Below, in pieces: positions 14,483 to 17,679 of a stretch of DNA of 17,679 bases. Both the position numbers and the translations under genes were made by a program. Source of the stretch: an uncultured Oscillospiraceae bacterium (GTDB taxonomy: Bacteria > Bacillota > Clostridia > Oscillospirales > Oscillospiraceae); contig CAKUNY010000020.1 of NCBI GenBank assembly GCA_934668605.1, forward strand, positions 1 through 17,679, written 5' to 3'. Below the pieces are notes generated by a model that saw nothing but the letters and a program-made list of their open reading frames with translations, did not search any database and was not told the DNA's origin. Within the stretch, counting starts at the first letter, position 1. Each line of letters opens with the position of its first letter.

Positions 14483-14668
14483 TACTGTGCCGGATGAACA
14501 GGTGACACGGTATTCCCTCTTCCCGGGATTTACTGTAGCAGATCGCCGCCAAAATGTCACCCTCCCAGCGCGTCTTTGGACTATCGCGGCGCGATAGAGC
14601 CACTCTACTGTCAGTAGAGTGGCTTGAAATTCAAGGGCTTTTCGATATTTTTACCAGGAGGTGCCAAA
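14483..14668 (+). promoter_or_regulatory. Structured 5' leader of the XRE regulator gene, possible RNA switch or operator array
   Basis: GGTGACA (14501-14507) pairs with TGTCACC (14555-14561). Then come CTATCGC/GCGATAG (14581-14597), AGCCACTCTAC/GTAGAGTGGCT (14598-14624) and CTTGAA/TTCAAG (14623-14635), almost back to back. CACCCTCC (14558-14565) overlaps the TGTCACC arm and is complementary, with one bulged C, to GGAGGTG in the ribosome binding site (14657-14663). CGCCGC (14544-14549) could also pair with GCGGCG (14587-14592), competing with the CTATCGC stem. I could not match it to a known riboswitch class. The palindromes might instead be protein-binding sites in DNA. Confidence 0.5.
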
Positions 14669-15301
14669 TTGCAGACCGACGAAGCCACCCTGCGCAAAAC
14701 TGTCGCAAAAAACATTGCGGCCTATCGCAAGGCGCACCATGACACGCAGCTCGATCTTGCGACAAAGCTCAATTATTCCGACAAATCCGTCTCCAAATGG
14801 GAGCGGGGCGAGAGCCTGCCGGACGTGTATATCCTCAGCCAGATCGCCGATCTCTACGGCGTGAGCGTCAGCGCGCTCATCGGCGAGATCCAGCCGCCGA
14901 AGGAGTCCAAGCCGCACTACCATATGTTCATCCTGCTGTTGTCGCTGGCGCTGACGCTTGCGGTGGCGACGCTTCTGTTTACGATGTTTACGATCTGCAA
15001 GGTTCCGTATCCGGCGTGGATGTTCTTTGTCTACGCACTGCCGGTGTGCTCGATCATCTGCATCGTCTTTACGAGCCTCTGGTGGGGCATTTTGTGGCAG
15101 GGCGTGTCGGTGTCCGCCCTCATCTGGACATTGGGACTCAGCCTCTATCTTTCCTTTGAACTTGAAAACGTGTCGCTCATCTTCCTCGTCTGCGCGGCTC
15201 TGCAGGTGCTGACGGTTCTCTGGGAGGTGTTCCGCAAATTCCTGCTCAAGAGCAAAGGACTGCCGGACGGAGAAACCATGCCGGTCAGCCGAAGCGAATG
15301 A
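14669..15301 (+). CDS. XRE-family HTH regulator with four C-terminal membrane helices
   Basis: 210 aa from a TTG start. An N-terminal HTH_XRE domain (about 8-67) contains the typical LNYSDKSVSKWERGESLPD and LSQIADLYGVSVSALIG. Four hydrophobic segments follow (about 81-104, 113-136, 139-160, 165-185), so this is probably a membrane-bound DNA-binding protein that may sense an envelope signal. TTG at 14669 is chosen because AGGAGGTG (14656-14663) lies 5 nt upstream and the HTH starts shortly after; another in-frame TTG at 14624 lacks a ribosome binding site and lies inside a palindrome. It has its own promoter and long leader. The last 17 bp overlap the 3' end of the converging S66 gene. Confidence 0.88.
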   Translation: MQTDEATLRKTVAKNIAAYRKAHHDTQLDLATKLNYSDKSVSKWERGESLPDVYILSQIADLYGVSVSALIGEIQPPKESKPHYHMFILLLSLALTLAVATLLFTMFTICKVPYPAWMFFVYALPVCSIICIVFTSLWWGILWQGVSVSALIWTLGLSLYLSFELENVSLIFLVCAALQVLTVLWEVFRKFLLKSKGLPDGETMPVSRSE

Positions 15302-16310
15302 CCTGTGCATCCGCGTCCACGTGCGCGGGAACGCCGAAGGGCAGAATGCAGCGCGGCAGCGCGTGGCCGACATTGATATTGCAGACAATCGGAAGCTCCG
15401 GATTGGCGATCACGCCGGTCAGGAGCTTCTTGTATTCCGCGTGATACATCTCGTCCATCGGCTTGCCGACGAGTACGCCGGAGACAGCGTCAAATACGCC
15501 GGTTTCTTTGAGCGTTTCGAGCGCTTTTTTGTAAGTCTCGGGCGGCATATACTCCTCGCAGGACTCAAGAAGCAGAATTTTCCCGCGCCAGTCGTCGATC
15601 GATGGGAACAGGCCGTATTTCCGGCAGACCTCCGGCATGTCCTTGTGCCGCCAGCCGGAAAACATTTCATACATCGAATCGATGCAGCCGCCTAAAATCT
15701 CGCCGGAAAACTGTGCGCCGCCCTGCAAGCGCTCGAAGCCCGTGTTTTTATGCGCGGGAAGCTCGGTGCCGAGCGCCTCGGGCGTAAAATCCGTGCGGCT
15801 CTCATACCAAAGCTCGCTCGGGCGCACCTCCCGGATGGTTCCGGTTTTTAAGAACTCTTCAAAATACTGCTTCGTATACGGAAGCATCTCGGGCGCAAGC
15901 TCGCACACGTCTGGCAGAAACGCCTGCCCGTAGAGCGTGGGGATGTCTGCCTTGTGGAGCATGAAATGGTTGAGCGTCGTGTCAGAAAAGCCCAGAAACG
16001 GCTTTTTTGTCACGGCGTTTTTGAGTTCGTCATTGGAGAAGAGATACGGAGCAAGCCGGTACGTGTCGTCTCCGCCGATGGCGCAGAGGATGGCGTCGAT
16101 CTCCGGGTCGCGGAATGCGTCCAGCAAGTCTTGCGCGCGGTGCTCGGGGTGTGCGGCGAGCGATTCCAAACCGTCCAGCGCGTGCGGCAGGAACTTCGCG
16201 CGAACGCCGAATTCTCTCAGGCGGCTCAGGCCGAGGTCAAGCTCGTGGTGGAGAAAATCCTCTCCGAGAATGCCGCGCGAGAGGCTGACAATGCCGAGTG
16301 TTCTGATCAT
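15285..16310 (-). CDS. S66 family LD-carboxypeptidase (LdcA/MccF-like)
   Basis: 341 aa. S66 serine peptidases trim the terminal D-residue from the LD-peptide bond of muropeptides, or, as MccF, inactivate microcin C-type compounds. The catalytic triad can be read: Ser109 in GFSDTT, Glu249 in ILLLES, His316 in NVGHALPR. No signal peptide is present, so it should act in the cytoplasm, fitting peptidoglycan recycling. ATG at 16308-16310 follows a perfect AAGGAGG at 7 nt; an in-frame upstream ATG has no such site. It begins 34 nt after the GH2 gene stop on the same strand and is probably co-transcribed with it. I cannot tell LdcA from MccF activity by eye. Confidence 0.9.
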   Translation of the reverse strand: MIRTLGIVSLSRGILGEDFLHHELDLGLSRLREFGVRAKFLPHALDGLESLAAHPEHRAQDLLDAFRDPEIDAILCAIGGDDTYRLAPYLFSNDELKNAVTKKPFLGFSDTTLNHFMLHKADIPTLYGQAFLPDVCELAPEMLPYTKQYFEEFLKTGTIREVRPSELWYESRTDFTPEALGTELPAHKNTGFERLQGGAQFSGEILGGCIDSMYEMFSGWRHKDMPEVCRKYGLFPSIDDWRGKILLLESCEEYMPPETYKKALETLKETGVFDAVSGVLVGKPMDEMYHAEYKKLLTGVIANPELPIVCNINVGHALPRCILPFGVPAHVDADAQVIRFG

Positions 16311-16344
16311 GGGACTGCCTCCTTTTCGCAACTTTCAGGCGGGT

Positions 16345-17679
16345 TTATTTTCGGAGCTGTAAGGATAATTCGCGGACGAGGGATTTTGGCAGCTTGACGG
16401 TTTTGCGGTCGTAGGTCACGAAGCCGTTGAGCTCATCTTCCACATCGCTCAGCTGCGTATAGACGCAGGCGCAAAGACCTTTTTCCTTCGCGGGGATGAT
16501 CTGCGTCTCATAGAGCTTCCGGAAGGCCTCGCCAAGGGACGCGCTGTCGCGAAAGCCCTTGTACCCAAAGCGCTTGTCGCCCCACGTGTGCCCGGGGACG
16601 ACGAGCGTGTAGCCGCCAAACTCCGTGAGCGCGACGGCTCTTCCCAGCTTGTCGGGTTTAAAATGATAGGGGCGGAAGTAGACATGCAGGCTCTGTAGCT
16701 TTCCGGTTTTCTGATCGTGCCAGCCGCTGGCGTGATCGATGATGCGGGTGTGATCTAACTTCTGAATATACTCTGCCGCGTATGCCGCGTCAAACTGCCC
16801 CCAGCCCTCGTTGAAGGCGACCCACGCGCAGATGCACGGGCAGCTGTAGAGCTGGGCGATCATCTCGGTAAGCTCGGTGTAGTAGCTCGCGCGCGCCATC
16901 GCGTCGGTGCGGGAAAATTTTCTGTAGTCGTTGTCCTTGTGGTGAATGCCGGTAATCAGGGGCGCGGAGATGGTAAGCAAATTGTATTCCCCGCCGCCGC
17001 TTACCATGTCCTGCCAGACGAGCATGCCGAGGCGGTCGCAGTGATAGTACCAGCGCAGGGGCTCGATTTTGATGTGCTTGCGGAGCATGTTGAAGCCCAT
17101 GTCCTTCATGAGCTGAATGTCGAAAACCATCGCCTCGTCACTTGGCGCGGTGTATAGCCCGTCCGGGAAATAGCCCTGATCAAGAACGCCGTTCTGGAAA
17201 TACGGCTTGCCGTTGAGAAGCAGCCGGGGCACGCCGTCTTCATCCTCTCCAATCCCAAACGAGCGCATGGCGGCGTAGCTTGTGACATGGTCTTCTCCCA
17301 GCGTCACGTCCACATCGTAAAGCGTGGGCGATTCCGGCGACCAGAGATAGAGCTTTTCCAGCGGAATGTCCAGCGCGCCGAAACCTTTCTCGTCGGCCTC
17401 GCTTTGGGCGACAGCTTCCCCATGCAGCGAAAGCTTGACGCTGGCTCCGGCGGGATACTTCGCCTGCACCTGATAAAGAAGCTGATTCGTGATAAGGTCG
17501 GGCGTGTACCGGATGGCCTTCACGTAGGTTTCCGGCACCCACTCGCACCAGACCGTCTGCCAGATGCCGCTCTGCGGGGTGTACCAGATGCCGCCGCGGT
17601 GACTGCTCTGCTTGCCGCGCGAGAGCTGCGAGGCTTCCCGGTCGTCTCGCGCCTGAACGGTCAATTCGTTGTCTCCTGC
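16345..17679 (-). CDS. Glycoside hydrolase family 2 (beta-galactosidase/beta-glucuronidase-like), 5' end cut by the window edge
   Basis: About 444 residues are visible and the frame is open at the right edge, so the N-terminus lies outside. Visible order: end of the sugar-binding jelly-roll domain (GIWYTPQSGIWQTVWCEWVP), the Ig-like domain, then the TIM barrel. The acid/base is Glu in AFNEGWGQFD (codon 16807-16809) and the nucleophile is expected to be Glu in ALTEFGGYT (codon 16621-16623); both are present, so the enzyme should be active on a beta-linked sugar. The exact sugar cannot be read from this. The barrel segment HIKIEPLRWYYHCDRLGMLV is typical of gut Firmicutes/Bacteroidota GH2 enzymes. 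It appears to lead an operon with the S66 gene. Confidence 0.9.
   Translation of the reverse strand, partial: AGDNELTVQARDDREASQLSRGKQSSHRGGIWYTPQSGIWQTVWCEWVPETYVKAIRYTPDLITNQLLYQVQAKYPAGASVKLSLHGEAVAQSEADEKGFGALDIPLEKLYLWSPESPTLYDVDVTLGEDHVTSYAAMRSFGIGEDEDGVPRLLLNGKPYFQNGVLDQGYFPDGLYTAPSDEAMVFDIQLMKDMGFNMLRKHIKIEPLRWYYHCDRLGMLVWQDMVSGGGEYNLLTISAPLITGIHHKDNDYRKFSRTDAMARASYYTELTEMIAQLYSCPCICAWVAFNEGWGQFDAAYAAEYIQKLDHTRIIDHASGWHDQKTGKLQSLHVYFRPYHFKPDKLGRAVALTEFGGYTLVVPGHTWGDKRFGYKGFRDSASLGEAFRKLYETQIIPAKEKGLCACVYTQLSDVEDELNGFVTYDRKTVKLPKSLVRELSLQLRK

Larger units (their letters stand above)
14326..14668. other. Divergent intergenic region with promoters, a minus-strand terminator and a structured leader
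   Basis: 343 bp. From left to right: the DUF2284 promoter (14351-14380), a minus-strand terminator (14396-14435), the XRE gene promoter (14448-14476) and a ~185-nt leader with several palindromes. Short open frames here are not convincing genes. Confidence 0.8.

Noticed and set aside
14483..14668. Known riboswitch class in the XRE leader
   Set aside because: I compared it from memory with THF, ZTP, fluoride, guanidine and c-di-GMP consensus features and saw no match; kept only as an unassigned structured leader.
14651..15388. 245-codon open frame antisense to the XRE regulator
   Set aside because: The XRE frame has a clear HTH and membrane helices; the antisense product is charged low-complexity sequence.

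Overview
The window looks like a chromosomal segment of a GC-rich Gram-positive gut Clostridia, probably Oscillospiraceae/Ruminococcaceae. This is inferred from a clostridial-type second type IIA topoisomerase pair, an SLH-anchored L,D-transpeptidase, a DUF1846/UPF0371 protein, strong AGGAGG ribosome binding sites, GTG and TTG starts, and sigma-A promoters in GC-rich DNA. I see no rRNA, tRNA, CRISPR array, phage gene, transposase or integrase. It reads as ordinary chromosome, and the less ordinary signals are in the intergenic regions.

Layout. Positions 1-3868 (minus) hold a B-subunit then A-subunit pair of a topoisomerase IV-like enzyme; the A subunit runs off the left edge. A 306-bp divergent spacer with promoters on both strands leads to a plus-strand operon at 4175-7268: a DUF1846 protein, a membrane-anchored GH3 (NagZ-like) hydrolase and a small PspC protein, closed by a strong terminator at 7343-7375. 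Next come a copy of a ~106-bp inverted-repeat element (7407-7513) and a minus-strand exported protein whose deacetylase-like domain has lost its metal ligands. Its promoter is nearly the mirror image of the one driving a dCMP deaminase (8745-9221) and a small one-helix membrane protein (9289-9564). An L,D-transpeptidase with Ig-like and SLH domains (9711-11066) follows, then a terminator and the second element copy (11147-11252), in opposite orientation. Last are an MsbA-like ABC exporter (minus), an RluA-family pseudouridine synthase (plus), a cysteine-rich DUF2284 protein (minus), an XRE regulator with four membrane helices behind a ~185-nt structured leader (plus), and a minus-strand pair of GH2 glycosidase (truncated at the right edge) and S66 LD-carboxypeptidase.

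Functional reading. Several products act on or at the cell envelope: the GH3 NagZ-like enzyme, L,D-transpeptidase, LD-carboxypeptidase, deacetylase-like protein, PspC protein and ABC exporter. Peptidoglycan remodelling is a plausible common theme, but the genes lie in separate transcription units, so a shared pathway is inference. The items most worth following up are the possible RNA switch ahead of the XRE gene, the repeat family, and the inactivated deacetylase.
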